From positions 434,001 through 498,000 of the forward strand of contig NZ_JMKZ01000001.1 of NCBI RefSeq assembly GCF_000685905.1: DNA of 64,000 nucleotides, in the 5' to 3' direction. Below are positions 1 to 12,151 of the stretch, in pieces; positions within the stretch are counted from its first letter, which is position 1, and every line of letters starts with the position of its first letter. Source of the stretch: Mycoplasmoides pirum ATCC 25960 (GTDB taxonomy: Bacteria > Bacillota_I > Bacilli_A > Mycoplasmatales > Mycoplasmoidaceae). The position numbers and the translations under genes are program-made. The notes below the pieces were generated by a model. The model was not told the origin of the DNA. It ran no database searches and saw only the letters and a list, made by a program, of their open reading frames with translations.

Positions 1-542
1 GTTTATATTGTGATGAAAAAAATAATCCAAAAAGAAAAGCTATTCAATCTGTTTTAAATTATATTTTTTGTCATTATTTAATGCGTTTATCGATTATTTT
101 ACCTCACACTTGCGAAGAAGCGTATCAATATTACAATTTACCTAATAAATCATCTAGTGTTTTCTTAGATAGCTTAAAAAATATTGAAATTATTGAAAAT
201 TCTGAAATATATTTAAAAGATTATGAAGATTTTTTGAAATTTAAAAATTTGATTTATGCTGAAATTGAAGTTTTAAGAGATAAAAAAATTATTAATAAAA
301 ATAATGAAGTTTCTATTACTTTGCCAAAAAATTTAGTAGATGTTAATAAAGTTTGATTCAAACATTTGAAAGAATGATTAAATGTTGCTGAAATTAAAAT
401 AAATGAAAAAATAACTGAAATTCAATTATCAAAAACAAATTTTTATCGTTGCGAACGTTGCTGGACTCATTATGAAGATAGTTATTTTCCAACCAAAGAA
501 TTATGCTTGCGTTGTCATAAAGTACTTAATTTAAGTTCTTAA
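1..542 (+). CDS. ileS: Isoleucyl-tRNA synthetase, C-terminal part (5' end outside window)
   Basis: The window opens inside this gene. The frame is open from base 3 to the TAA at 540-542 when one TGA is read as Trp. The motif LPHTCEEAY matches the anticodon-binding region of IleRS, and the end carries the zinc ribbon typical of bacterial IleRS: CERC, then about 16 residues later CLRC. The enzyme charges tRNA-Ile in the cytoplasm. Only about 180 residues are visible, so the catalytic domain and editing domain cannot be judged. The 3' end overlaps the convergent small gene by 12 bases. Identification rests on the two motifs and their order. Confidence 0.88.
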
Positions 543-944
543 AAAATATCCAATTTTAATATCTAAATACTTAATCATATTTGGTGGCATTATAAATACA
601 TATTCAATTTCTTTGTTTTGTTTAATTTTTGAATTAGGCTCAACAATTTCAATATCTAAAACTTTCCAATTTATAGAGCAGAATATCATTGCATAAGTTA
701 ATTTAAAATTGTAAGTATTATCTAATTTATTTGAAAGAATTACAAAACATTGATTTTCTTTATATTCATTTGCTAAACCACAATGTTCTAATAATTCATT
801 AAAATTTTTAATTTTTCCAACATTTATTTTAGAAATTTGAAAATTAATAATTAATTTTCTATTTTTATATGCGCCTTTTCTAATTATTGAATTAGCAATA
901 ATTTTTTTTAAAAATTTTTTATCCTTTTTATTTGTGAATTCCAT
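531..944 (-). CDS. Small DUF192-like protein
   Basis: This gene encodes 137 residues with no signal peptide or membrane segment. The second half (AMIFCSINWKVLDIEIVEPNSK, shortened here: FCSINWKVLDIEIVEP, then EYVFIMPP and a final IKIGYFL) follows the layout of DUF192 proteins: a strand ending in a residue-poor turn, LDI.xVEP, a YVxExP strand and a closing GIKVGD-like turn. The biochemical role of that family is unknown to me. The gene converges on ileS with a 12-base overlap. The upstream gap of about 200 bases is AT-rich and must hold divergent promoters for this gene and the giant coiled-coil gene; a TATAAA at 1086-1091 faces the latter. The family call is tentative; the coding call is firmer. 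Confidence 0.6.
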   Translation of the reverse strand: MEFTNKKDKKFLKKIIANSIIRKGAYKNRKLIINFQISKINVGKIKNFNELLEHCGLANEYKENQCFVILSNKLDNTYNFKLTYAMIFCSINWKVLDIEIVEPNSKIKQNKEIEYVFIMPPNMIKYLDIKIGYFLRT

Positions 945-1148
945 AATTTAAATTCTTTTTATTTAAAAATCATTTGTTTAATTCATAATTTAGCAAAAAT
1001 ATTTAAATAATATATATAAATATATATTAAAATTATAAAGTATATTTTTATTTTAAAATTCTTTGAATTTTTAATAAGAATGATGTATAAATTTTTAGTT
1101 TTCTATAAAAAATAAAAAATTTTATTTTTTGGATAGATTATTAATAAT

Positions 1149-4100
1149 ATGGCTCAATCTAATAACACTAACTTTAATGAAAGAAAGCAAAAATCATTTA
1201 ATCCCAATATTAATGATTATCAACAAAATATTCAAGAAAAAATTGGTAACAGTTTCAATAATTTTGAGCATAACAAAAATTTGTATAACAAAATAACTAA
1301 TGATTTTAATAAATTAAATTTTTACAACAATGCAAAAAAAGAATTTAAATTAAATTTAAATCAGTATTCAAATTCTTTAGATTCAGTTTTAAAAAAAATT
1401 TATTATTTGTTTGACCGCAGATCAAACTATATTAATAATTTATTGCAAAAAGATTTAGAAGATTATCGTAAAGAATTTTTAATTGATGAATTAGAAAGAA
1501 TTGAATTCGAAAATGATCAACTTCATCATTGTCAAAATGCTGCATTTGATATTATTAGAAAAAATGAAGAAAAATTTAATTATATTTCTTCTGAATTAAA
1601 ACATGCTCAATATAAATTTGATGAAACAATAAAATCTGAAATTTCTAAAAATGAAATTTCTAATCTAGAACTTGATAAAAATTATCGACAATTATTTAAT
1701 TTTTTAACAACGATATCTCAAAATTTATCAACAATTGATGTTCAAATTATTAATAAACAATTCAAAATTGATGAATTATTGCTAGATCAAAAAAATTCTA
1801 TAAATTTCAGTCCAGATAAAAATAATTCTACAAATTTGCATAATTTGCAAAATGAGTTGAATACATTATTTAATCAAAAAAATGTTTTAATTTTTCAACT
1901 AGAAGAAATTAAAAAAAGTTTATTTGAAAATTCTTTTAAAATTAATGATCAAATAAATTATCTTGAGCAATTAATTTGTGAACATGAAGATAAATTAAAA
2001 TTTTATTCAAATGAATTGTTGCATTCATATGATGATCTTATTGAATATAAAAGCAATATCATAAACAATAAAATTGATATTCATATTTTTGATTCATTTC
2101 ATGCAATTTATAGATATATAGATGTACGAAATATAGAAATTGATAATATCATTGATAACATCCGTGTAACAATGGATGAAAATAGTGATCCACTATATAG
2201 TACATATTTTGTTAATGATGAAGCGAGTTCCAATTTATACGATGAAAAAGAATCTTTGGAATTGCAATTATATGCATTAGATTTAATTAAAGATGAATTA
2301 GTATTTAAAATCGATAATTTAACAAATTCTATACAAAATAAAATTGATGATATTCAAGATTTATTAAAAAATTCAAATGGCAAAATTTGAATGAAAAATT
2401 TTATTTCAAAAGTTAATAATATAAGAAACCTTGCTCAAAATTTTGATCAAAACTTTGAATCCAATAGTTTTGATGTTAAAAAATTTTTAAATGATAAAAA
2501 ACAAGAAATTGATAGCTTGTTAATAAATGTTAATTCAAATTTAATCAATTTTAAAAATGATAATTTTAATGAAAATAAACTTAAAAATATTTTAATTGAA
2601 TTAGAAGACTTAAAAAAAATAATTGATAATTTATTTAAAGTTTATTTTCAAACAAACAATGTTAATGTTTCAGATTTAATTAATCTTCAATCTGCAATTT
2701 CTAAAATTAGCATCATTTTAGAAAATTTAAATATTGTAAGTGATAATAATTTAAATAATTTTGATGAAAAATTAGATATTTTAGAAGAAAATTTCAAGAA
2801 TCAAAAAATTTTATTTGAGAATTATGCTGAAGAAAAAATAAATAATCTTTATTATAAATTTTCAATATTGAAAGATGACTTATTAAAGTTAAAAAATTCT
2901 ACTAATCAATTATTAAATAAACTTGATGATTCTTCTAACAAAATAGATTTTTCTAATGGTACAAATTCTACAATAAAAGAAGTATCCCATGATTTAGACT
3001 ATATAAGAAAAGAATCTGAAAGCATTAATAAGAAAAATAAAGAATTCATGAAAGATTATGAAAATATAAATAAGGCTATAAATATTCTTGAAAACAAAAT
3101 TAATGATAAACACAAAGAGTTGCATGATATTAAATCAATTGAAAAATATATTAATCAATCGTCATATGGTGGTAATTTAACTAATAATAATGCTAACTCA
3201 GATTCAATCAATTGAGCTTTAAAATTACAAAATCTTTCATCAAAAGCTGAAGTTTTAAGAAATTTAATGGATGAAAATAATTTAGTTAATTCACCGAAAA
3301 ATGTAAATTTTGATAATAAAATTAAAATTTTTGATAAGCATCGGAAAAGCATAGATAATCTTTACAATGATTTTGAAAATAAAATAAATGGTTATAAAAA
3401 TAGTTTAAATGCTTTGAAGAATCAAATAAAAGATTTAATAGATGCTAAGGACAATAATATAAGTGATTATTCACAAAAAACAAACAAACTTTTTGATTAT
3501 GTTAACGATGAAATAAATAGAATAAATTTTGATAAGGAAATATTTTTTAATAAAATGAATAGCACATCAAAAGATATAAATGATAAGTTTGATACATTGG
3601 ATAATAAAATTAATAATTTGATGCAAGAATTTAATTCTTTAAAGCAAACAAATAATTTAACACCAAATTTTACTTATGAAAATCAATTACAAAACATTTA
3701 TAATAAACAACAAGATTTAATTTCTGAGAGAGATAAATTGCACTATGAGAAAAATTTGCTACTCAATAAATTGCGGCAATATGAAAATGAATTAAGAAAT
3801 AGTGAAAAAAGAAGTAAAGAAATTCAAATGAACAAGCAACAAATTCTAAATGAAGAAATTCAACGTGATTACAATTTAAAAATGCATGAAATTCAAAATC
3901 TTATGAATAATCTTTCAAATGAAAGAAATAATTTTGAACGTTTCAAAAAAGATGAATTAGATAATTTGAAAAAACGATATGATGAACTTCAATATTCTCA
4001 ACAACAAAATGATTTAATTCGTTTTAATTTAAATAATGATATAAGTGAATTTAATTCAAACATTGAAAATTATAAAAACAATAATCACTATGAATTAAAT

Positions 4101-7100
4101 AAACAATTGTCTATTTTGCGAGAACGTCAAAAAGATTTAGAAACAAAAGAACATAATTTTGAATTGAAATATACTAATTTATTCAATGATTTAAAACAAA
4201 TGCAAAATGAATTAGATAATCGTTCATTTGTATTGGCGTCCCAAGAACAATCTAATTATGAAAATTATGTTGCCCAACGTCAACGCGATTCTGAAATTAA
4301 AGAAATTTTAAGACGCATTGATAAAGAAAAAGAAAAATTATCTGCTGAAAAAAATAATTTCTTAAAAGATATGCATTATCAACAAATTAATTTAGATTTG
4401 CAACAACGAGAAATTGAAAAACAATCTGAAGATATTAAAAAACAATTTGATAGATTGCATAATTTGCAAAAAAATACTTCATTTCATAATTTGAAATTAA
4501 ACCAAAAATTTGCTGATTTAGATAATAGACGTAAAGAAATCGAAAAAGCTAATTTAGATATTAACTATAAACGTGAACTTACATTAAGCAAATTACGTGA
4601 ATTTGAAAAAGAATTATTAGAACGTTCTAAAAATGTTGATCAACGTCATGAAATTTTAAATAGAGAAATTTCTAAAAATGAAGAAATAAAAAAATTTAAC
4701 ATTCAAGAATCAGAAAAACTTCAACAAGCTTATTTTGATTTAATAAATGAACGTCATTTGTTTGATAGTGAACGTCAAAAAGCAATAGAAAAAATTGAAA
4801 ATCAATATAATTCATTAAAGAATTTTGAATATGAAAATAATCGAATTCGTAATGATTTAAATCAAGATTATCAAAATTTAACCTATCTAAAGCAAACCAC
4901 TGAATCTGAAAAATTGGATTTAGAAAAAAAGAGTAAAGAATTATTAGACAAACAAGAAAAATTAAATGTTAAAGAAAAAGAATTAGCAAATCAACGTTCT
5001 TATTTATTTAATTTGATTAAAAACACAAAAATCGAATTATCAAAACAAAACAATGATTTAATTCAAAAAGAAAATTTAATTTCAAGCAAAATGGAAGAGC
5101 AAAAAAATAAAGATAAAGAAATTGAAGAAATATTAAAAAGATTAGAACAAGAACAAATTCGATTTGATAAGGAACGTAATGAAGAAATAAACTGAATTCG
5201 TTCAGAACAAACAGAATTAAACAATCGTCAATTATTATTAGATGAACAATCAAGAGAAATTCAAAATCAATTTGCTAAATTAAATGAATTAAAACAAAAA
5301 ACATTGATAACTAAACAAAAATACGATCAAGATGTTCGTGCTTTAGAACAACAACAAAATGAAGTTAAGAAAGAAATTCATAAACTAGAAAATTACCGTC
5401 AAAATGTTTTAAATCAATTAAAAAATTTAGAACACAAATTAGCTTATAAAGAACAATTAATTCAAATTGAAAAAGAACGTTTGCAAAAAGTTGATGTAGA
5501 TCAAACGGCAAAATCTAAAGAACTAGAACAAGCATTGCAATCATTAAATGTAGAACGTAGTGAATTTGATGCTAAACGCAATGAAGAATTAAATAGAATT
5601 AATGCTGAATATTGAAAAATTGAACAACGAGAATTTCAATTAGATAAAAAGAACAAGCAATTAAGTGAAAAAGAAGAAAAATTATCTTCTAAACATTCAC
5701 AATTTTTCAATTTAGTTAATGCAACTAAAAATGAATTAGCAAACCAAAAAGAAAAATTATTTGAAAAAGAACAATTACTTTTACTTAAAAACAAAGAACA
5801 AATTCAGAAAGATAATGAAATTAAAGATATTTTAAAACGTTTAGAAAGTCAAAAAAATGAATTTGATAAAGAACGTAACGAAGAAATAAACTGAATTCGT
5901 TCAGAACAAATAGAATTAGACAATCGCCAATTATTCTTAGATGAACAATCAAAGAAAATTAAAAATCAATTTGCTAAATTAAATGAATTAAAACAAAAAA
6001 CACTGATAACTAAACAAAAATATGATCAAAATGTTCTTGTTTTAGAACGACAACAAAATGAAATTAATAATCAAGTTCATAAATTGGAAGTTTATCGCCA
6101 AAATGTTTTAAATCAATTAAAAAATTTAGAACACAAATTAGCTTACAAAAAGAAAGCAATTCAAATTGAAAAAGAACGTTTACAAAAAATTGATGCAGAC
6201 CAAGCTATTAAATCTAAAGAACTAGAACAAGCGTTGCAATCACTAAATGCACAACGTGGTGAATTTGATGCTAAACGCAATGAAGAATTAGATAAAATTA
6301 ACGCTGAATATCGCAAAATTGAAAAACGTGAATTAGAATTAAATGAAAAAAATAAACAATTAGAAGAAAAAACTTCTAAATTGGATGATCGTAAAAATTC
6401 TATTTTCACAAATGAATTACGTTTAAAACACCAATATGAACAGTGTTTGATTTTGAAACAAAATATTGTTTTAGAACAAAACAAGTTAAATGAAGCTAAA
6501 AAAAGAGCTATAAAAAATTTACAAAAATTTAATAAAGAACTTAAAGATAAAAAGAATAAATTAAATTCTTTATACAAAAAAGTTAGAGAAGTTGATTATC
6601 AGCAAAAACTTAAGCAACAAGAAATTGAATCAACATTGAAACAACATAATAACGATGTTAATAATTTAAATAAAATTCAAGAAACTTTAAAAGAAAAAGA
6701 AGAAAAATTTGAAAAACAAAAACAACAAAAAATTAAATATTTAAATAAAATTTATAGAGCATTAGCACAGCGTGAGTCAGATTTAGAATTAGTTAGAAAT
6801 GAATTGATTGAACATAAAAATAATTTGGATTTAAAATTTAAAGAATTTGAAGAAGAAAAGAAAAAAAATATTGAATTAAATAATACAAATCACATTCACC
6901 ATCACCACAACATTAAAGGAGATCATTCAATGCATAATAACTCAGAATTCAATAATAATTGTCAATTGTGTTGTCAACATCAATTACAAAATCATCAAGA
7001 TTCAAATAATAATTTTATGAACCCAGTGGTTCAAATGCAACGTTTAATTCAACAACAGCAAATTCAAATGTTAAAGCAACAACATCGTTTTGAAATAGCT

Positions 7101-7883
7101 GAAGCAAATAAACGTCGCGAAGAAACTGAAAATAAATTAAAAGAACTTGTTGAAATGCAAAAAATGAAGTTGCAAAAAGAAGAATCAAATAAAATAATTC
7201 GTGAAAAAGAAAATGCTTTAAATAAGTTATTACGTGCTTTAGCTTATGACACTCGTTCTAAATTTAAAGAAATGAATCGTGTTTTATTGGAATTAAAAGA
7301 AAACAAAAATTTTCAAAAAAATGAAATCGATTTAGAAACATTAGAACACAAAAAAGTAAATGAAAAAAATGATAAATTATTAGAAGAAATTAAAAATATT
7401 CTTGCTTCACAAATGAACAAAATTAATGAAGAACGTGAAGCATTAATAAAAGAATACAATTTAAAAGATCAAGAACGTGTTCGTGAACTTGAAAATAAAG
7501 AACGAGATTTAAAAGAAATGATTGTTGAAATGAGAAATAATTTTAATAATCAATTACTTATGATGAATAATGATAAAAATCGTTTAACTGAAAAAATGTT
7601 GCAATATAAAACTTTACTTAATCAACAAAGATTGCAACAAAATAATAATGTAAATAATAATAATAATGTAGATGAAGCTAAAAATATTTTAGAAGAAACA
7701 AAAAAAATTTTAGCTAAAGAAAGACAAAGATATACTCAAGAACGTGAACAAATTATTCACAATAATTATTTAAACGATTTGGCAAAAAAAAATAAAGCAA
7801 AAAATATTCAAACCGAAAAACAAATGCAAATACAAAAACTAACAGACGAAATTAAAAGTATTAAAGATTTGTTAGATAATTAA
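1149..7883 (+). CDS. Giant coiled-coil protein, HMW2-like cytoskeletal element (2244 aa)
   Basis: One continuous frame of 2244 codons results when TGA is Trp; under the standard code it falls into several pieces. Nearly the whole chain is charged heptad-rich coiled coil (E, K, N, Q, L rich), without signal peptide or membrane segment. Two features break the coil: a tandem duplication of 233 residues (about residues 1265-1730) and a His/Cys-rich linker at about residues 1915-1952. Such proteins form the filamentous core of the mollicute terminal organelle; HMW2 of M. pneumoniae is about 1818 residues, so this is longer. It leads a four-gene co-directional set, with 32 bases to the next gene. 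I infer a structural role in the attachment or gliding organelle. Orthology to HMW2 itself is not shown by sequence I can align by eye. Confidence 0.85.
5172..6339 (+). repeat. Internal tandem duplication, 699-base period
   Basis: Inside the giant coiled-coil gene the stretch from 5172 recurs at 5871, a spacing of 699 bases or 233 codons. Both copies run through the same markers in order: RNEEINWIRSEQ, FAKLNELKQKTLITKQKYDQ, YRQNVLNQLKNLEHKLAY, KSKELEQALQSLN and FDAKRNEEL. Weaker similarity extends upstream of each copy (NxTKxEL, then EI.. ILKRLE). Copy 1 is about 5172-5640 and copy 2 about 5871-6339. In-frame duplication lengthens the rod by a fixed amount. Confidence 0.9.
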
Positions 7884-7915
7884 TAACTTTTAAAATTTAT
7901 TAAATAGGAAAGACT

Positions 7916-9853
7916 ATGAATTCGAATCAAAATTTTAATGTAGATTTAAATGATAAAGATCAAATTTTATCCACAATTGCTAAAGAAATAAGTGCTATTC
8001 AAAAAGAGCATAGTCTTTCACTTGATGCGTTGCGCAAAAATTTAGTAAGTTATGATTATGAAGGATTAACATTAAATCACTATAATCCAAAAATTTTAAA
8101 ATTGAAAAATGAATTGTCACTATTAAAAGCTAAATTAAATGAAAAAGAAAATAATCAAGCTAAAAAAATTAGTTATTTAATTGATGAATTTAATATTAAT
8201 TTTGAAGAAATATCATTGCAAATTAATTTGACAATGAATTCAATTAAATTGAAATATGAAATTTTAAAAGAAAATCATTTTCAATCTATTGATGAAATTG
8301 AAAAAATTTTAGAAGAAGTTAATAATTTAAAAAATCAATTTAAAAATTCATGATTTAAAAATTTAAATAAAATTTCTGATAACTTATCATTAGTTATTTC
8401 TCGTGCTAATCACCGAGTTTTAAAAAAGATAACACCTTATGTTGAAGCTATATTTTCAGATAGCATTATGTCTGATATTTTATCTAATGATATTATTATT
8501 AAAAAATATATCGCAAATTGTAATGAAAAATTAATAACACAATATAAAGAGTTAGAAAATTTATCGATTTATTTAAATGAAATGAAAGCTACTAATATTG
8601 TTTATGAACAAGAATTAGCAACTACAACTAAAAATGAAACTTTAGATAATATTGATAATCCACCCTTTGTTACAACAATAGCGGCAAATGAAGAAATTAA
8701 TAATAAATTGTCTAACGAGATTCAAGATATAAAAAATATTATTGAAAATGAATTAACAGAAATTCAAAGAGCAAATTTAGAACGCGAAAATAAGTGACAA
8801 ATTTTTTTAGAAAATGAACGTGCTAAGCATAAAGAATTATTAGAACAAATTAGATTAGATTATCACAATTCTTTATTAAATGAACAACGCAATATGATTA
8901 ATCAAATTAATAATGCAATTGATGAACAATCACAACAAATAATTAATAAGGAATTATCAGTTGACCACACTGATTTAGATGAAATATATGACAAAATTTC
9001 TAAAGAACATCAAGAAATATTTAATGAAAATATAAAAAACAAGCAAAATTTATTAGAAAAAGAAATTGCTAATTTAAACTATAATGTTGAATCAAGAATT
9101 AATAACAAATTAGAAGAATTAAATGCAGAACAAGAATCATTATTAAATAAAAAGAATTCTTATTTAGAAGAATTAAAAAATAAAATAAACTTAATTCGTA
9201 AAGCAACAATCAAAAATAATATAGAAAATTCTGTTTTTGATAATAATTTGGTTAACAAAATCAATTTAATTCAAAAAGAAATTAAAGAAAATCCATATAC
9301 TAGCGCAATAAATTTTAAAAATTATTCTAGTCCTTTCTTAAGCGAAAAAGAAAAATTAGAAATTAAGGATCAAATAAAAAATTCACCTAATCAAGATTTA
9401 ATAAATTCATTAACAAATGAAATAACTGATCGAATTTTAAGTAAATTTAATAGTGAAGTTGAAAAAATTCGCTTACAAAATAAATTTATAAATAATAATT
9501 TTGATTCATTAAATTCTGAATTATATGCAAATGCTACATTGCCACAAACACCTATGATGATGCCACCATTATTTGATCCTCAATATTTAAATAATCAATT
9601 TTTATGACAAGATCCACAAATTCCATTAAATGATGAAATGATTAATAATTTAAATAATTTTTCAAATTTAGATTCGCAAAATCACGAGCAAGATAAAGTA
9701 GAAAATCCTTCTGAAGTTAAAATGGTTAGAAAAGTAAAATTTGTTGGTTCTGATGATAAGCATCACGGAAGATTATCAAGTGAAGACATTAGAAAATATG
9801 CTAATTCAATAATTAGTATAAATAGAAAAAAAATTTTAAAGAGCAATAGTTAA
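7916..9853 (+). CDS. Coiled-coil cytoskeletal protein (645 aa)
   Basis: The frame is 645 codons long with TGA as Trp. A good ribosome site (AGGAAAG) lies 6 bases before the ATG. The first 560 residues are mostly predicted coiled coil with long NIENE/LNEK-like runs. The last 90 differ: a proline- and methionine-rich stretch (TPMMMPPLFDPQ) and a basic end (VRKVKFVGSDDKHHGRLSSE), perhaps a docking tail. There is no signal peptide or membrane helix. It sits 32 bases after the giant coiled-coil gene and 2 bases before the next gene, so the genes are surely co-transcribed. I do not recognise a named family; a terminal-organelle structural role is inferred from context and composition. Confidence 0.8.
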
Positions 9854-9855
9854 TT

Positions 9856-11088
9856 ATGATTTTATCTGAAGAGAAATTGATATCATATTTAAATTCCAAT
9901 CATAGAGGAACAAAAAATTTTAATCAAAGTTTATTAGTTGATAAACTATATGCAAGTGGTAAAAAAAATAAAGTAATTTCAATTCACAATCTTTCTACGT
10001 TAAAAGATGCTTCTATTACTTGCTTACATTTATTAAAAAAATATTTAAGTTCAAATCAAAAAAATTTATATTTATCCTTTTATGATGTAAACAAAACAGA
10101 AAAATATGATGTTGAAGAATATCAAAAATTAATTGAACATATTAAATTGGCACCATCTAATAAAAAACATGTTTTAGTTATTAATCAATTTAATACATTT
10201 AGCAATATTTCTTGATGAATTAAAGAATTCAACAAATTATCTAAAAAATATAATTTAGTTATTTTTTTAATGTTAAATGAATTAGGTTTTTTATTTAAAA
10301 ATACATACAAACGTTTAAATATTCCAATATTTGTTCTTTATTCCGAAACATTTAATAATTATCTTCAAAATCATTCAAGAAACAACATTAATTTTGACAC
10401 TTATTTAAAATTTTTAAATAGTAAAATCCTCAATTTAGAATTAGAAGAAAATACAAATTTAGCTAATCAAATTATTAAAAAAATAATTAGCATTTTATGA
10501 TTTGATTTAGAAAAAAATCAAAAAAAGCGTTCAGATATTCATTCATGCTTAGAATTATTAAGATATGTTGCATTTGCTAATGAATCATTATTTGATTTAG
10601 ATAAATTGTCAATTTTATTAAAAATTAATATTCAAGAAATTAAAAATCTTTTAAAAATTTTAGAAGAAACAAAAATTATTCATACATTATCAGTAATCAA
10701 TAAAGATTTAATTAAAACATTGCCAAATCACATTTATATTGTTTTTTATGATCCAATTTATTATTTTGCATTCAATAATGCATTAAAGACTGATGTAATT
10801 GAATTAAAATTATGAATTAGTGCTTTCTTAAATGCGCTTGATTCTAGAAATAAATTATGTCTAGTTCAAGATTTTTATGTTCCACTTCATGAACAAGTTT
10901 CTTTATATAATTCAATAGATAATTCTTTTTATCAAATAGGTATAAGCAATAATCCATTAGGACCATTAATGACTTATATGAAAAATATAAAAGAAATTTC
11001 TAAAAATTTTCATTTTGAATTAAATAATTTACCTAATGTAATTTGTAATTATGAAAATCAAAAATGCAAAAATGTTCAAATAAATTAA
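9856..11088 (+). CDS. Degenerate AAA/DUF4143-like protein in the cytoskeletal operon
   Basis: The gene gives 410 residues with TGA read as Trp and starts 2 bases after the preceding stop. It is not coiled coil. The fold pattern suggests an ATPase of the AAA_14/DUF4143 kind: hydrophobic strands (NLYLSFYDV, KHVLVINQF, YNLVIFLML) alternating with helices, then a winged-helix-like part (LLKILEETKIIHTL) followed by NHIYIVFYDPIYYFAF, which resembles the DUF4143 end. The region where a Walker A motif should lie (residues about 10-25, SNHRGTKNFNQS) lacks GxxxxGK, so nucleotide binding is doubtful. The closing 60 residues are unremarkable. Function is unknown; the position suggests a partner or assembly factor of the coiled-coil proteins. 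Confidence 0.7.
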
Positions 11089-11155
11089 TATTTTGTTATC
11101 TTATTTAAGATATTATAATTTATGTGTAAAAGAAACTGCCAGGAATGATTTAATA

Positions 11156-12076
11156 ATGAGTGCTACAAAAACTAAAAAAACAAATTCTAAAAATAAATCA
11201 AAATCATCATCTTCGTCATCAACAACAATAAAAAATAATAAAAAGTTATCTAAGAATAATAAGATGGCTAATATTTTAAATGTTTCTTTTGAAAAAATAA
11301 TTGATGACACAATCACTCCTGAAGAAATTCAAAATATAAAAAGTTTTAAAGAAAAAAGAAAAATTATTGAAAATAATGAATTTAATGATTATGACAAAAT
11401 AATAAAAGTTGATAACAAACAATTTAAAATCAAAAAAAACAAAGCTAAAACTACTGTGATTTCAGGATTTAAAATTAATATTGATCCTTTAAATAAAAAT
11501 GTTTGTGATGATAATTTTTCTAAAAAAAAAATAAACGAAAACATAAATAATTTTAGTGAAGAAATTCATAATAATTTTCTTAATGAAGAAGTTGTTTCAC
11601 CCGTTGAAGATTATAGTCAAAATTTAGATAAAGAATTTTTAAAAAATAATTTGGTTATTAATTCTATTTCTGATGATACAGCTGAAATATTAGATGCCGC
11701 ACCAAATCAAAATATTTTTGTTCCATCCTACACTGTTCAAATTAATGATTCAAATGAAACTAATAATTTTACTAATTACGGAAATGAATTATTACAACAA
11801 AACCAAATGGCTTTAAACAATAATCCTATTTTAGAAAATATTTCTTCGAAAATTGATGCATTAATATCCACAACTCAAGAAATTAAAGATAATATGAATG
11901 ATGATATTGATGATGAACATTTATTAGAATATTCTGAAAAATTTGATATAAATGAACCAGTTCCACCAACATTTATAAATGTCCCTATTCCACTTGAATT
12001 TCAAAACAATGCTTTGACACAAAAAAATGTTAAAGTAAATTTTGGTTTTAAAAGAAAAGAATTTTATAAAAAATAA
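11156..12076 (+). CDS. Low-complexity acidic protein, last gene of the cytoskeletal operon
   Basis: The ATG at 11156 is preferred because an AGGA site precedes it; an in-frame TTG lies farther upstream at 11093. The product is 306 residues. The N-terminus is Lys/Ser-rich with a run of serines and threonines (residues about 16-26), the middle is Asn/Asp/Glu-rich and probably disordered, and the C-terminus has a PVPPTFINVPIPLEF segment followed by a basic end (FGFKRKEFYKK). No signal peptide, membrane helix or known domain is visible. It follows the AAA-like gene by 67 bases and is closed by a hairpin. Disordered acidic proteins with proline patches are common in the mollicute terminal organelle, but the role here is inferred. 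Confidence 0.75.
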   Translation: MSATKTKKTNSKNKSKSSSSSSTTIKNNKKLSKNNKMANILNVSFEKIIDDTITPEEIQNIKSFKEKRKIIENNEFNDYDKIIKVDNKQFKIKKNKAKTTVISGFKINIDPLNKNVCDDNFSKKKINENINNFSEEIHNNFLNEEVVSPVEDYSQNLDKEFLKNNLVINSISDDTAEILDAAPNQNIFVPSYTVQINDSNETNNFTNYGNELLQQNQMALNNNPILENISSKIDALISTTQEIKDNMNDDIDDEHLLEYSEKFDINEPVPPTFINVPIPLEFQNNALTQKNVKVNFGFKRKEFYKK

Positions 12077-12094
12077 TCTTTTTATAAAAACAAA

Positions 12095-12129
12095 AAGTGC
12101 AACTTTTATTTTTTTAAAAAGTTACACTT
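12095..12129. terminator. Hairpin between convergent genes
   Basis: A 13-base stem with one mismatch (AAGTGCAACTTTT against AAAAGTTACACTT) encloses a T/A-rich loop. On the minus strand it is followed by a T-rich run, so it may serve the small minus-strand gene at 12152-12412 best; it also ends the plus-strand cytoskeletal operon. Confidence 0.65.
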
Positions 12130-12151
12130 AATTGTTTAATCTAAATTTATT

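Noticed and set aside
6161-6577. 138-residue minus-strand frame inside the giant coiled-coil gene
   Set aside because: It is a Phe/Ser-rich antisense shadow of Glu/Lys/Asn codons.
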